64,000 nucleotides of DNA from Aphis gossypii (taxonomy: Eukaryota; Arthropoda; Insecta; Hemiptera; Aphididae). The position numbers and the translations under genes are program-made. The notes under the pieces were generated by a model. It was given only the letters and a program-made list of their open reading frames with translations, ran no database searches and was not told the DNA's origin. The stretch lies in contig NC_065530.1 in assembly GCF_020184175.1 (NCBI RefSeq), positions 47,283,260 to 47,347,259 on the forward strand, in the 5' to 3' direction. Each line of letters opens with the position of its first letter. Within the stretch, counting starts at the first letter, position 1. Positions 39,592-52,484 of the stretch are shown here, in pieces.

Positions 39592-40689
39592 GTATTATAA
39601 TTTAATTTCAAAAAAACATAACATCCTAAATTATATCATACAGTTATTATTATTCGTTTGATGGTTTGTTTAAAAAAAAAAAAAATTGTCCATTGGATTT
39701 GTTGTCTACTCTTGTCGACGGCTTAGTTAATCGTACGAACGTAATAAATAATAGGTATAGCTGTAGGATCTAACTAATTATAGGTACCTATCTAAGTATA
39801 ATATTTCAAAGACTCTTATTATTTTTTATTCGTTCATATAGTGAAGTAGAGAACCAATAATTTTGTAGGTTTCGATGGATTTAGGAACTATGAAATTGTT
39901 CCAAGTATTCCAAAGTTTCTAAACCGATTAGTACCTATTTGTAATAAAATAAACGCAACAATATTATGGGTGCTGTTAACGACAATTAGACAATTATCTT
40001 AGCAATACTGATACTTTTAAGTTGATATCAACAACGCTATTCGGTCTGAGCATCGGGCACTTCGAGGACTCTTGAATAAATTATGAGGAAGTCCGTTTAC
40101 AATTACAATTTACATTATTATATGTTTTTTAACTACTTATGGTGCCTCGTTTCATGTATATGCTTCAATACATAAGATATTAAATTATTAATTAACACTA
40201 GAAGTGCATATATTGTTCAAATAAAATACTCATGTTTATTGTTTATAAATAATTACTTATATATAAGCTTGATGTAATCGTTTTCTTTAAAATGCGTCAT
40301 TATTATACAAATTAACGACCTAAAACACGTATAGCCAATAAAAATTCACCAATATTTTCTTCTTATTAACAATTAGATTGTAACTTTATTCTATTTCTCT
40401 TTAGTTTCAAAGCACGCATTGAAAGCTTTGATAAAATGTTAGAACGATTGTACTTCCGCCTTTCAAATTTTAAAATGAATAAAATCTTTATTTTGTAAAT
40501 TAATAAAAATTTAATGAATTCCTTTATACTATAAATAGTATTTTGTATATCATAATTGCTTTAAAATCTAAAGGTTCTAATTTATAATATGTAGGTACTT
40601 ACTAATTAATATTTCGAGAAAAGTAATACAATATTTTGTAATAAAGTAGATATAAGTTCATTGCATAGAAATGATTCTTTTATATTTGA

Positions 40690-40865
40690 TTTACTGTAAT
40701 CAAAACAATACAATTTTCATGTTAACATCGATGACAATACAAATATTATATACCTAGTACATTTTTTAATAATCGTGTTAAATATTAATATTCATCAGGA
40801 AGTTTATTATGTAATTATATTCCACCTATTGTACAATAAGATGATTTTATGTTTTAAATAAAAGG
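40690..40865 (+). repeat. Direct repeat copy A
   Basis: TTTACTGTAATCAAAACAAT, later AGTACATTTTTTAA, TCATCAGGAAGTTT and TATGTAATTATA recur in the same order at 41611-41815, about 920 bp downstream. The intervening sequence does not match, so this is a dispersed repeat pair or partial duplication, not a tandem array. Confidence 0.6.
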
Positions 40866-41610
40866 TGAATCGTTCATAATTTTTTTAATTTTTGTTTAAA
40901 AAAACATGTAGGTATAAATATATACTTACATTAACGCAACACGTACGTGCAATGTGCTATACTATTAAATTGAATACATGTTTAAATCAATTGTTCCAAA
41001 AGTCCTTTACAAATATTTTGAATAGGCAAAGAGTATTAGTTTCCTCGTCTATGGTGGGTACCTATGTATATTATACATTATATAGTCATCTTGTAAACTC
41101 CACGCAATAGAACGCATAAAAAAACAACAAAATTAATTAACTAGCTACTAACTGATGTAAAAAAAAAGTATGATTAAATAGTATATATTTATGTTTGCAC
41201 GTTTGTATAGTAAAATTTATTAAAAATACTTTAGTATAAGCGTATACACTATACCTCTAACTTACCTGTTTATAGTAGGTAATCATATTAAAATATAGCG
41301 TTCAAAACAATTAACATTAACATATGATATAAGTAATAATGTTTAAAATATTAATATATTATGGGGGAAAAAAAGTAATTTATTTGTACTTAAAGCATAT
41401 GGGCGTAATTCTAGCATAGATCGTATAATTAGAATTATTGTAGGTTATTACTTTATTAATAACCACTATTTTGTGTGTTTATAAAAAATTGTTTCCTACA
41501 ATAAAAATCAGCAGAATATTTTCTTAACTTCAGCGAAACATTCGTTCGATGATTTGTAGTTTAATTTTTAAAATCCGTGATTTTTTTTTTTTTTTTTGTA
41601 TAAATTTACA

Positions 41611-41815
41611 TTTACTGTAATCAAAACAATACAATATTCACATTAACATCAATAATAAATAGTTCCTATATGGTTTATAGTACATTTTTTAAAATTAGTG
41701 TTAAATGTTAAATATACGTCATCAGGAAGTTTGTTATGTAATTATAATATAATTATATTCCATCTGTTGAACAATAAAATGTTTTATACTTAAAAAAAAT
41801 GATATACCCGATTAT
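41611..41815 (+). repeat. Direct repeat copy B
   Basis: Diverged partner of 40690-40865 in the same orientation, with an extra AATTATA duplication inside (near 41740-41758). It is preceded by a poly-T run at 41581-41597. Confidence 0.6.
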
Positions 41816-44800
41816 AATACTGCAATGAAACATTATTATATATAAACTACTTATATATGCAATTTGATAAATACTCTACATAATAACATTGCAGTTCCCA
41901 GAGGTAGGTATTTAAAAAATTATAATTCGGTAGTACGTATTATCTTATTTCAAGGATTACTGGTTTCAACTCTTTTTAATTTATTAGCAAATGATGCAGA
42001 ACAATTATTAAGTAGCCATATTTAGACTATTAGATCATTGACGACGACATAGGCTAGGTATTATACTTGTATATTATAATAATGCCTGCGATAGAACTTG
42101 ACCCTCGTCGAATCGTTAAACATTCACCGTGATCGATACACAGGTTCATTGATATCAAGTTCTGCAAAGACATACCTAAACGATGATTTCTTGGTTTTTC
42201 ATGTATAGGTTCAATGTATGGCACATTGTATATGGCAATGTGTGGCACATTGCGAAAATAAGTAGTTTGATATTTACATGAAAATCGTGTTACTAATTGC
42301 TGTTGACACGGGAATTCAAATAATTCAAACGCAGACCGTATAAAATATAGGTATTATATTATTTATAGTTTATAACCCATAATATTACCTACTGCAATCT
42401 TTACGGCTAATAATATATAACATTGTATTTTATCCGAACGCCACTTTTGCGCGCAGCTTAAACAGAAATGAAATCCTTTGGTCTCGGCCAAATGAATAAT
42501 TGCACATCTATATTGCCTTACCGGGAATATGTTTGACATCCATATGGAACACATACTACACATTTTCCATTACTCGCAGCGTATTTTATACCAATTATTC
42601 AATGGAAAGTTGTTTGACGTTACCGTTTCTTCATAGGTAGGTACACCATACACAATGTGCGTATTATTTATTTATTGCGTGGTAGTTATCTTTTTCCCTA
42701 TGGATTATCAAAAAAATGTTATTGTTAGTAGTTAGTACAATTTCAAAATATCGTGTACTTGTACTGCACCTGTCGTTAAAATCTTTCTCTTTCAATAAAC
42801 AATCGACGCCATTTGCACACAATATGCCTGTAAAATATTATCTTGGGTTTTTTTTCAACATCGACTGTTTATTGTAAAGATGACATCCTTGGTTGCGTTG
42901 TACTTAGCTGCAATGGGTCGATGACTGACTCAATATGTACGCCGAAATACATCATAATTATCTTCTATTTTTCGATTTATAATAAGTACAAACATTTTTT
43001 AATATTTATTCATATTATATTTTATATCGCAAGTCTGCTGTATAACTAATTAGCAATAATTACTATTCTTTTCTAGAAGATAGCCTAATCATTTACAAAT
43101 ATTTCCGCTTGGTTTTACCACATTTGAGTTCCGTCTTTGTGGTTTCGTGTCGAAGTATTTTAATAGTCTATTGAATAAACACGCTAAATATTATTGAACA
43201 AGTAATAATAATAACAAATTAACACTAAAATTGGTATCTATACAAAATATAAAATAACACTAGGTAGGAAAGTAAAGTTTTTGCTATCCAACTGCGCAAA
43301 TCGAAACATATATGTCAAAATATATTTTGTTTGTCTTATATAATATTTATATATTATACCTAAACTTATTATTTTATAATATTGCTGAAATTATATTTTA
43401 AATAATTAATGCTGAAAGCTTTCAATTTGCTATAATTATACATTATTCACACGTTTAATTTGTTGTGATTTAAAAACACTAATTGTACTTGAAACCTCAA
43501 AATAGGTAGACACATTTTAATCATAATTATTTTGAAGTCTAATTATTAGGATACAATATTTCATTTAAGTCGAAAATAATTAAATTATTTGGAGCATTTG
43601 TTCGTGGTAAGGACGTTTTGTGGTTAAGATTTTTTTGATTAATTATAATACAAAAATTATAATAAATGCTTATAAAAATGCGAGGTATACCTATTATTCC
43701 GTTTTCGATGTACTTTGTTTTTTTAGGTAGATTAAACATGAACTCATTCGATACATGGTCGATAAAAAAAAATATTTATCATTTTAGAAGATTATGAATA
43801 ATTATGATTAATTATGTAACTATAATATTGTTATTATTCTCCATACATTTCCTTCATAATATGTGAATGCGATAGTAAAGGTAATACAATTTAATATTTT
43901 GGTTATAGTATATAACAATATACAAATTTAATTTTCATCTTATTTTTATGTTTAAATTTTATTATTTTAGAATTTATTTAATCGACAAGAACAGTTAGTA
44001 ACTCTTACCATAAAAATATTATCACAATAATATACAGTTACCCAAGGATTACAGTGAATAATTTTAAGCATATAGGAATAATGATTATTTATTTTAACCC
44101 TCAGAGGTCACCATCTTATTTAAATATTTATCACATATATTGTATTGTTTATTAGATGTTGAATTTATTTTATTAATTTACCACGAGTTTAATGATAATG
44201 GAATTAGTTCAAATAAATTGTACTATACAATTTAATTAATATAATATTTAAGACCCATTATTAGTTATTTTATGTTTACATCATTAAAATTAATAAGAAA
44301 TTAAAATATATATTTTTTTTATAGATTACTATTAGTAATACAATTTGTATAGAGGAATAACTATTTACCTTTTTATATTTTATCCGTGTTAATTACATTT
44401 AAAATTGAATGTTTTTTTTTTTTATTAAAGACATTTTTGAAAATAACCGATTATTTATAGTGATGAATTTTATATGTTTAAATATTAATTAGAAAGAAAT
44501 GTGAACTTAAAATAATTCAAGCAAGTATTTTAAATTCCAAATTGTTAAAAATAGGTAGGTAAAATGTTATATAATATTAGCATTTTTCTTTTAAAAATTA
44601 TTTTTAATTCATGCAAATAATATTATAGGTAATCATTATAATATATTGTACCATAACTATATGTAGAGACATCAACCCATAACCAACCATATAATCGGGT
44701 GTTATCCTATCATATTTAGCACGCGTTAAAAAAAGGCTAAGATTAGATTGATTAATCCCTATTTGCAATGCATAAATGAAAAACAATCTAATTTTTTAAG

Positions 44801-45739
44801 TGTTTTGACAATTCTATGAGATAGATAAGTTTACGTTTTAACTTTATTGATTAATTTAGTGCAATAAAAAACTACACTTGAAATTCATATTAACTGATAT
44901 TGCATTAGCTAAAGATAATATTTAAAATATAAGTCATAAATATTGGGATTAATTTCTGATAATATGCAAAATTATTGTGCAAAAAGAGAATTATAAAGAA
45001 TTACAGTTTTTAATCTAAATTAGTGTCTTAAGCCGTACGGCATACGACGATTTTATTTTTTATGGTTATAAACAGTTGATTTAAAATTGACAATGCACAC
45101 TAAATACGTTCATTCAACCATTGAACTACCTCACGAAAGTTAATACTATAAAGATCAACAGTAAGTAATGTACTTTACATTTTAAATCTAAATAATTTTC
45201 TTGTTTTAATTATTATTACATTTGTATTGAATTAACCAGAATAGTATTTTTTAATTATATAGTTAATATTCAAAGATAAGTATATCAGTATATGATTATG
45301 ATAAGTTTATTAGTTAAGAATTAGCAATATTTTAAATTCAAGTAAGAATACAATCATCACAGGTCAATCAATGCACTATATTAATTGAAGTAAATTTAAT
45401 TTATAATATTTCATAATAATTGAAGACTGTAGAAAAATCCAACTGTGTCAAGATTACCAATAATTATTTATTAATATATTTTACAGTTTATTGAAGCAGG
45501 AATACTTTATTAATTTTTAATACGAAAACAAAATTAAAATATATACCTACCTTTTCAAGGAAACATTTTTATTATTATGCATAATTGAACGCATTGCATT
45601 TTATTTTCAAACAAATTTAATGATGTTAACTTATTATAATCAATTGATATATTAGTAAAATATTTATTTAAAGTCATCAAGTACTTGTTGTTTTTTAAAG
45701 TCTTACAATTTTGCGTAATAGTAAATTTACATAGGTAGT

Positions 45740-46030
45740 CTAATTGAGTTTTAATGGTATGTTACAAATTTTATGTAATGAATTAACACTTAAAGGGCCA
45801 TGATTATTAATCATAAGTACTTGCGATGATGTATAAGATTGTATATTTCTATTATAATAAATAATATTACTCGCCGGTGAACCTACGCCACATTTATTTA
45901 ATAACTGTATTTCTAATTTTAATTTTAATTTAATTTTATTTTTACAATCACCCAGTGTTGTAATTAATAATTTTCCACAATCATAAACACAATAATTACA
46001 ATCGGCTATGCGGTTCGTTAAATTTGTCAA
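45740..46030 (-). other. 96-codon open frame, function not recognised
   Basis: An ATG-initiated frame on the - strand within the putative long intron. The first half is low-complexity (KIKLKLKLEIQ). The second half reads more like a conserved protein (VLMINNHGPLSVNSLHKI) than the hydrophobic noise of other ORFs nearby. There is no signal peptide, no matching splice neighbours and no start context. It may be a remnant of a retrocopied gene or chance. Confidence 0.2.
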
Positions 46031-48494
46031 AAATAATATTTAAATAATTTAATATATAATAAAAAACCATTTCCTGGTGGTCATATTTTTTCTAATATTT
46101 TAACATTTAAAAATTTAAACCATATATTTTTCGTATAGATGCACTCTTTTATAATGACATTGAGTCTCGTCAATTCACATATTTTTCTCGTTACTGTATA
46201 GGTACATACGTTATTTGTATATATTATACATTAAAAGACGTCGATAAAAGTACATAATATTATGTTAGTGTACATAGGTACTTATTCGAAAACTTGTTTG
46301 AAAATTAAATCAATACATAAATCTTATTAAAATGTAAACATTGCATTTAAACTTTGACCTAAGAAGTCAATATTCCTTTCGTATTATATGATATTATATT
46401 GTTTTATTATTATACAAACATAAATAATAATTATGAAATCCATCTCGTTATATAGGTATCTTTATCCATATTATTATAAGTATAATAAATAATCCTTTTG
46501 AATAATTCAAAACTTACTTAAATAGAACAACATCATATATTGTGTGAACTAAATCATAAAGTAATAAATTTAGTTTCATTCGAAAATAATATATAGAACG
46601 AGGACTAAACACTATAAAATACATTTTAAAATAATAATAAAAAAAAATTGTCTATTCTTTATTTTTTATTTTGGCATCACAACTATCTTATTGAATTACG
46701 ACGTTTTAAATGACCTTCAAAATAATTCCAACAGTGTTTTTTATGTTTTATGCCGAGATAGGTACTGTTGAGCTAACATATAATATAAGTACAATATTAT
46801 TCAATTGATATATCGGCAATTTTCTTGCGAATTTTCATATTCGCAAATTAACACAACGCGCGCTCGCTAATTAGATATATATTGAATAAGCTTAAATCTT
46901 AAATATATAATATAATAGAAAGTTTTAAGTGTTTGTTGTTCAAGTATATTAAAAATAATATTCGATTAATATGATTTACACGAATCATATTTTACAAAAC
47001 ACTTTTTTATTAATGCATTCACGTTTTTCGGCTCTTATACATATACGTATGTACAATAGTTGTCGATAAAAAATTGTATTACAATTAATTAAAGCAGATA
47101 AGACGTTTTAAATTACATGTTTTTCACATAATAATTCTAAATTGTAAATTCACATTTATTGGACATATCGAACATTAATAAAATTTTGATAAATATGCGA
47201 GTATAAAAATAGAATTATGAGAAAAACGAGAATGCCTATGTGATTGTTGTATAATTAAAAAAGAAAATTACAAGTTCAATTGTTCTAGGTACACGGTATT
47301 TTTAAAGTTAATTATTTTAATTTTACTTTGTTATAAGAAAAATATTGTTCTTTTATGATGTTGTATATTATTAGTTATTATTTTACTATATACATATATA
47401 AATTTACTATACACTTATATATAAACTAAAAATCTTACTACTGTTCCATTAAAAAAAAAAAAATACCGGCCTGTAAATAAATTCATATACCTAGCTATGT
47501 TATGTATGTATACATATTTACAAATGGTGTAGATATTAGATATAACGGATTAGGTTACTATCATGATTGGTGCTTGGCAACTTGATATTATGTTTACCTA
47601 TGTTTGAATGAAAATTGAGTCATATATAAATGTATACTTACTTAACATCAAAACAATTCTTTTTATAAATTTATCTTATAGTATACAATATGCAGTATGA
47701 TTATTTATTAGTGATTACACATGTCCAGCTTCACAACAGCAAGGCATAATAATGATTAATAGCAATTTTCGTGACTACAGAGTAGGTACCTATTGACGTA
47801 TTGTAGGTATAACATATCTCGTGTGAACTGTAGATATGCGTTTATCGTCTACGCCATCATAGCAGGGCTCAGTAATATGGTAAATTTGAAATTTGTCAGA
47901 AGTAAAATTAATTATTCCGCTTAATTACCCACCTCTTTAAAACCGATGTAAATACACTTATCCCCATATTTTTATGTTCGTGTCATAAAATATTAAAATA
48001 CTAGATAATATTAGTGTATTATCCATTGACCATTACCCGACTAGGTATCTATCTTCACAAAAACTCGTCGCTGCCTATTGATTACCACTTTTACAACTCA
48101 ACATATCTTGCTAGGCAAGGCCGTATTTGAGGGGTCTGATCCCACTTGAAATTTCTTCAATATTTTACAAATATATTATTATACATGTAGCTGGGCTTAC
48201 ACGCACGTGCAGGGTATAAAAATGATCCATATTTATAATGGCCAAATACAGTTAATTAATATTTATTGTATTACAAATTTAGTGGCATGTAGATAAATGA
48301 GCCGTATTTAAAATTATTTAATTAAAATTTTAAATACCTGTCTAAGAACAAACCAATCAGTCGAATTTTAAATCTTGACTGATATTTTTGTAATTTATTT
48401 GATTTGAAATTCTTTACTAAATAATAATATTGTTTAATTTTATTCTGTTATAGAAATATTATTTAAAAAAGTATCAACAAAGTCTCGTTAAAAA

Positions 48495-50438
48495 ATGGCT
48501 TTAGAAAAAATCGCCATGACCCAGCGAGCGATGGTTGAAGAACAACAAGAACGAATTGGAAACCAAAAGTGGACTCAATACTTAGCTGCCTTTATTGGTA
48601 ATGTCTAAAATAAAAAATAAAAATGTTTACAAATCAATTGAATACGTTTTTTAATATTTCATTTCATCCATTTAATATAGCGACGATTGGAGGGTTCATC
48701 GCGGGTACAGCCCTAGCATGGACAGCTCCAGCCGGTCCAATGATGGAAAACAATCAGTATCCGTTCATTATTTCAAGTGAGAGTCTCGCGTGGATAGGAG
48801 CGTGTATGCCACTTGGTGCCATGCTTGGATGTCCAGTTACCGCTGGCCTAGTCGATAAATTGGGACGTAAAAACATGATGTTAATGTTGTGCATTCCAAC
48901 ACTTATTGGTTGGGCAATGATAATATGGGCGGAATCTGTAAGTACAAACAAATATATGGAAAATATTCATATTTAGTACAGACACATATTAACAAAATAT
49001 GATTTTTCTAGGTGGCATGGATCTGTGCGGGCAGACTTTTGACTGGGTTCGCCAGTGGATCGTTGTCTGTAATTGTACCTCTGTATACTTCTGAAATAGC
49101 CGAAAATGAAATTCGTGGTACTTTGGGTACATACTTCCAGTTACAAGTTACCGCAGGAATTTTATTCACCTATATCGTAGGATCTTATGTAAGTTCATAT
49201 TATATTATACAATATAATATTATATTCTTTGGAATATTTGATTTGTTAATAATATTTATATTATTATTATGTTTACAGTTCAATATATTTAGTTTGACTC
49301 TTATTTGTGCTATTATTCCAATCGTATACGTGGCTCTGATGATTTTAATTCCCGAAAGCCCAAACTTCCATCTCATGAAAGGAAACGTCGAAAAAGCTCG
49401 TTTATCTTTGAGATATTTCCGCGGACCATATGGCACAGTGGACCAAGAATTGTCTATAATGCAAGACTCATTGGCTAAGGTATATAATTATATATTAATA
49501 GGAATCCTCTATAAAATGGCTAATAATCCGTAAATATTTAATTGCAGACTGAAAGGGAAAGAGTTCCGATAATGGAAGCATTCCAAACAACTCCAGCTAA
49601 ACGCGGTTTGTTTATTGGTCTTGGAGTTATGCTTTTGCAACAATTTTCTGGATGCAATGCTGTCATATTCTACGCTACATATATCTTTAAAGTAAAATAT
49701 ATAATATTTTATCGAATATTAAATTATTTAGTTATTTATTAAATTACTTCCGGTTTATAGGAATCTGGAAGCGCAATGGAACCAAATATGTCCACAATTA
49801 TCGTTGGTGTTATGTCGGTAATTGCCACATATATCTCTACACTGATCGTTGACAGATTAGGAAGGAAAATTCTCCTTTTGGGCTCAATTATTGTTATGGG
49901 AATTTGTACGTTGTTAATTGGCGGTTTCTTCTTCTTGAAGGCTAACGAATATAATGTATCATCAATTGGATTTATTCCACTTGTGTCCATGTGTGCTTTC
50001 ATAGTTCTGTTCTCTCTTGGTTTTGGTCCTATCCCATGGATGTTGATTGGTGAAATCTTCCCGGCACAAATCAAAGGTAAATTACCCATTATTTTTAATA
50101 ATTTCCAATATATACATTATATTGCATATATACAATGTACTTAATATTTTGATTTTAATTATTTAGGTACCGCTTGCTCGATCGCCTGTATGGCCAACTG
50201 GTTTTTCGCTTTTATCGTCACAAAATTCTTTTCGTCGTTGGTATCTGCCATTCATATATACAATACATTCTGGTTATTCACATTTTTCTCCGTGTTGGGT
50301 ACGTTCTTCGTAATTTGCATTGTTCCTGAGACCAAAGGCAAGTCGATGGATGAAATTCAAGAAATGCTCGGCGGAGGCAACGATCTCACACCACCAACAC
50401 ATGCCAATGTTTCCATCGACACCAAAGGAAAATACTAA
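48495..50438 (+). CDS. Facilitated trehalose transporter Tret1-like, copy 1 (489 aa)
   Basis: A 12-helix sugar porter of the major facilitator superfamily in the plasma membrane; insect Tret1 proteins move trehalose or glucose down its gradient. Exons: 48495-48597, 48681-48937, 49012-49188, 49279-49479, 49548-49691, 49761-50076 and 50167-50438, all GT-AG and in frame. The start follows AAAA and an acceptor 41 nt upstream. Family signatures: VDKLGRK after helix 2, YTSEIAENEIRGTLGTYFQLQ (E-x6-R and the helix-5 Gln), LIPESPNF, KARLSLRYFR, QQFSGCN (Q277, Q278, N283), DRLGRK, GFGPIPWM with the conserved Trp, GEIFPAQIKG and the closing PETKGKS. It lacks the extra N-terminal exon of the next two copies. 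Substrate is inferred from family only. Confidence 0.93.
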
Positions 50439-52484
50439 ATTAGACCTTACTAAAGGATTAGAAACACGTTCCATCTCTACCTTCCCGAATAGTATTAACA
50501 TGATTGTATTATTGAATCAATAATATAAATCGTTAATTTATACAAATGAATTGATAATTGCATCTGTTGAAAGATGTTACATTTTTATAGACAATTATTT
50601 ATTGAATAATCATTAGTGAAATCATTATCGACTATAGTTTCTGGAAGGCAGACTTGTAAACATTGTCTCTTTCTTACAGCACAATATGACTTATGGCTGT
50701 GATCGTGATGTATACTTTTAAACTTAGACAATGAGAAACATTATCAACTAAAAAATTATTTATATTGACAGATATGTATTTATCAATTTTTATATCATCA
50801 TATCATTGTATTTTATTTATGAACATATACTTAATCATTTCATTGTTATCAAACTGATCAATTATATTAATTTTTGATTTATGTTTTTTTTATGTTTTTT
50901 TTAAGTGTAAAGTCACCACAAACATGATTTGATAACCACTGTTGAAACCACCAACTTGGACATTGACATGTTTTGGTGATTGGAATCTGTGATACTTTGG
51001 AATAACTAGCTATTTTATATTATGCTAAATGTGTGTAACCAAACGAATAAGATTCTAATGCAATATTAGTTAATAAGTGCCTACTTATTTAATTTTTTTT
51101 AAGTTTTTAATTTATTATATGATTGTACTATGTTGTACCTACCAATAAAGAAATAAAATCTTTATTGAATAAACACGATTTCTATTATTTAAATCTTATG
51201 AATTCGTCGATAACCTTTATGGTTATACTTACGTCTCATAATTCACTTCGTATTATTACGATGTCCACGTTATATTATGCAACGAATTTTAATAAATTTG
51301 AAAAAAAAACATAAATATAAAATCTATAGCTCGTATTATGAGATGCATAAGTATCGGGCACATGAAATGGATCTAAATAGATACGTAAACGAGTTTTAGT
51401 AGGCTATAGATAGGAGCCTTTAAATAATTGTAATTTTAAACTCACAAGTGCAGCAAGTATGTTAGGTAATATATTTTTATAATTACTTTATTTTGATGTA
51501 TCATTTTTTTAAAAATCGAATAATTTGAGAATACATTCTATTAAAGTAAATAATAATATATAAGTATATATTATGTATTTATGACTATATTCAATAATTT
51601 ATACGAAATTAAAAAAAAAAGTAAGTTTAAATCTGCCAGTACAAATTTTTAACTTATTTTCTTAAATACTTACTGTATTATTTTATGTGTACAGCTTATT
51701 AATGTCTTTTAATAAATAAAAAAATAATTATGGGGTTGGGATAAAATCAAAAATGTGGGACAGTCGATCTAAAGTAGTCTTAACGGCAAATTTATATCTG
51801 TTTTTACAATCCTTATCATTTCATTAGATCACTCGGTAAGTTTAGTACGTTGGAATGAAATTATGAAAATACGTCTTAATTCATATATTCCACACTTGTG
51901 TTAGTGTTAGACAAACTCAAGACAAAGACAAAATCACTACATCCGATTCCCATAAGGTTTACAATTTATTAAAGTATAAAGGTTTAGTGGTGATGCCCCA
52001 CATTAAGTAAGACAAGTTTTCTGAAAAGTCACCGATATAGACGTTTATAACATTTTTCGACATTATTAGTGTACAAACCACAAAAAATATAAAATATGCC
52101 CATAAACTAACGCCGTAGGTATTATGACTAGCAACATAATATGTTCTTGTTATGTTCCATGCAACGTGATGCAACTTGTCGAGTCGACAACTATTTACCA
52201 ACGCTTATCATTATTCGGCGATTCTCGTGTTATCAATTACATAAACAAATGATAATAATAATATATTATTTAAACAACAATAATTAAATCAATGACATTG
52301 ACTTAGCAGTAGGTACTGGCGGTACTGCACTTTTTGGTCAATTTAAAATTTAAAACTTGTAATAACATCATACTCGTCATAGATAACTTCGTAAATACTA
52401 GATACTAACTAGGTACCAATTTTTAATGAAATTTCATGAAACACTTGAATTTTACACGATAAATGTACAGAGATAGACCATAAT
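50439..52484 (+). other. 3' UTR of copy 1 and upstream region of copy 2
   Basis: The first 700 bp look like a 3' UTR ending at two AATAAA signals (51144 and 51152). The remainder is AT-rich and should contain the promoter of the second transporter, but no TATA/TCAGT pair as clear as that at 39.3 kb was found. A GC-richer stretch lies at about 51890-52210. Confidence 0.5.
51144..51157 (+). terminator. Poly(A) signals of Tret1-like copy 1
   Basis: Two AATAAA hexamers 2 bp apart, followed by TTTATTGAATAAACACG. They lie about 700 bp after the stop, giving a plausible insect 3' UTR length. Confidence 0.5.

Larger units (their letters stand above)
39592..48453 (+). other. Putative 8.9-kb first intron of the first Tret1-like gene
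   Basis: AT-rich DNA with no second recognisable gene. It contains a pair of diverged direct repeats (40690-40865 and 41611-41815) and a less AT-rich patch at 42050-42600 with repeated TGGCACATTG words. It also holds one 96-codon - strand frame at 45740-46030 of unknown meaning and a transposon-end-like GC-rich block near 48118 (CAAGGCCGTATTTGAGGGG). Confidence 0.45.

Noticed and set aside
42363..42563. 66-codon Cys-containing - strand frame (CSMCSIW ... CLSCAQKW)
   Set aside because: No spacing of a known zinc-binding motif, no exon partners and no start context; most likely chance in a less AT-rich patch.
49739..50089. 116-codon open frame on the - strand across transporter copy 1, and similar antisense frames at 48754-48951, 49200-49436, 50274-50501 and 52900-53271
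   Set aside because: Shadows of the conserved sugar-porter exons, which have splice signals and family motifs on the + strand.
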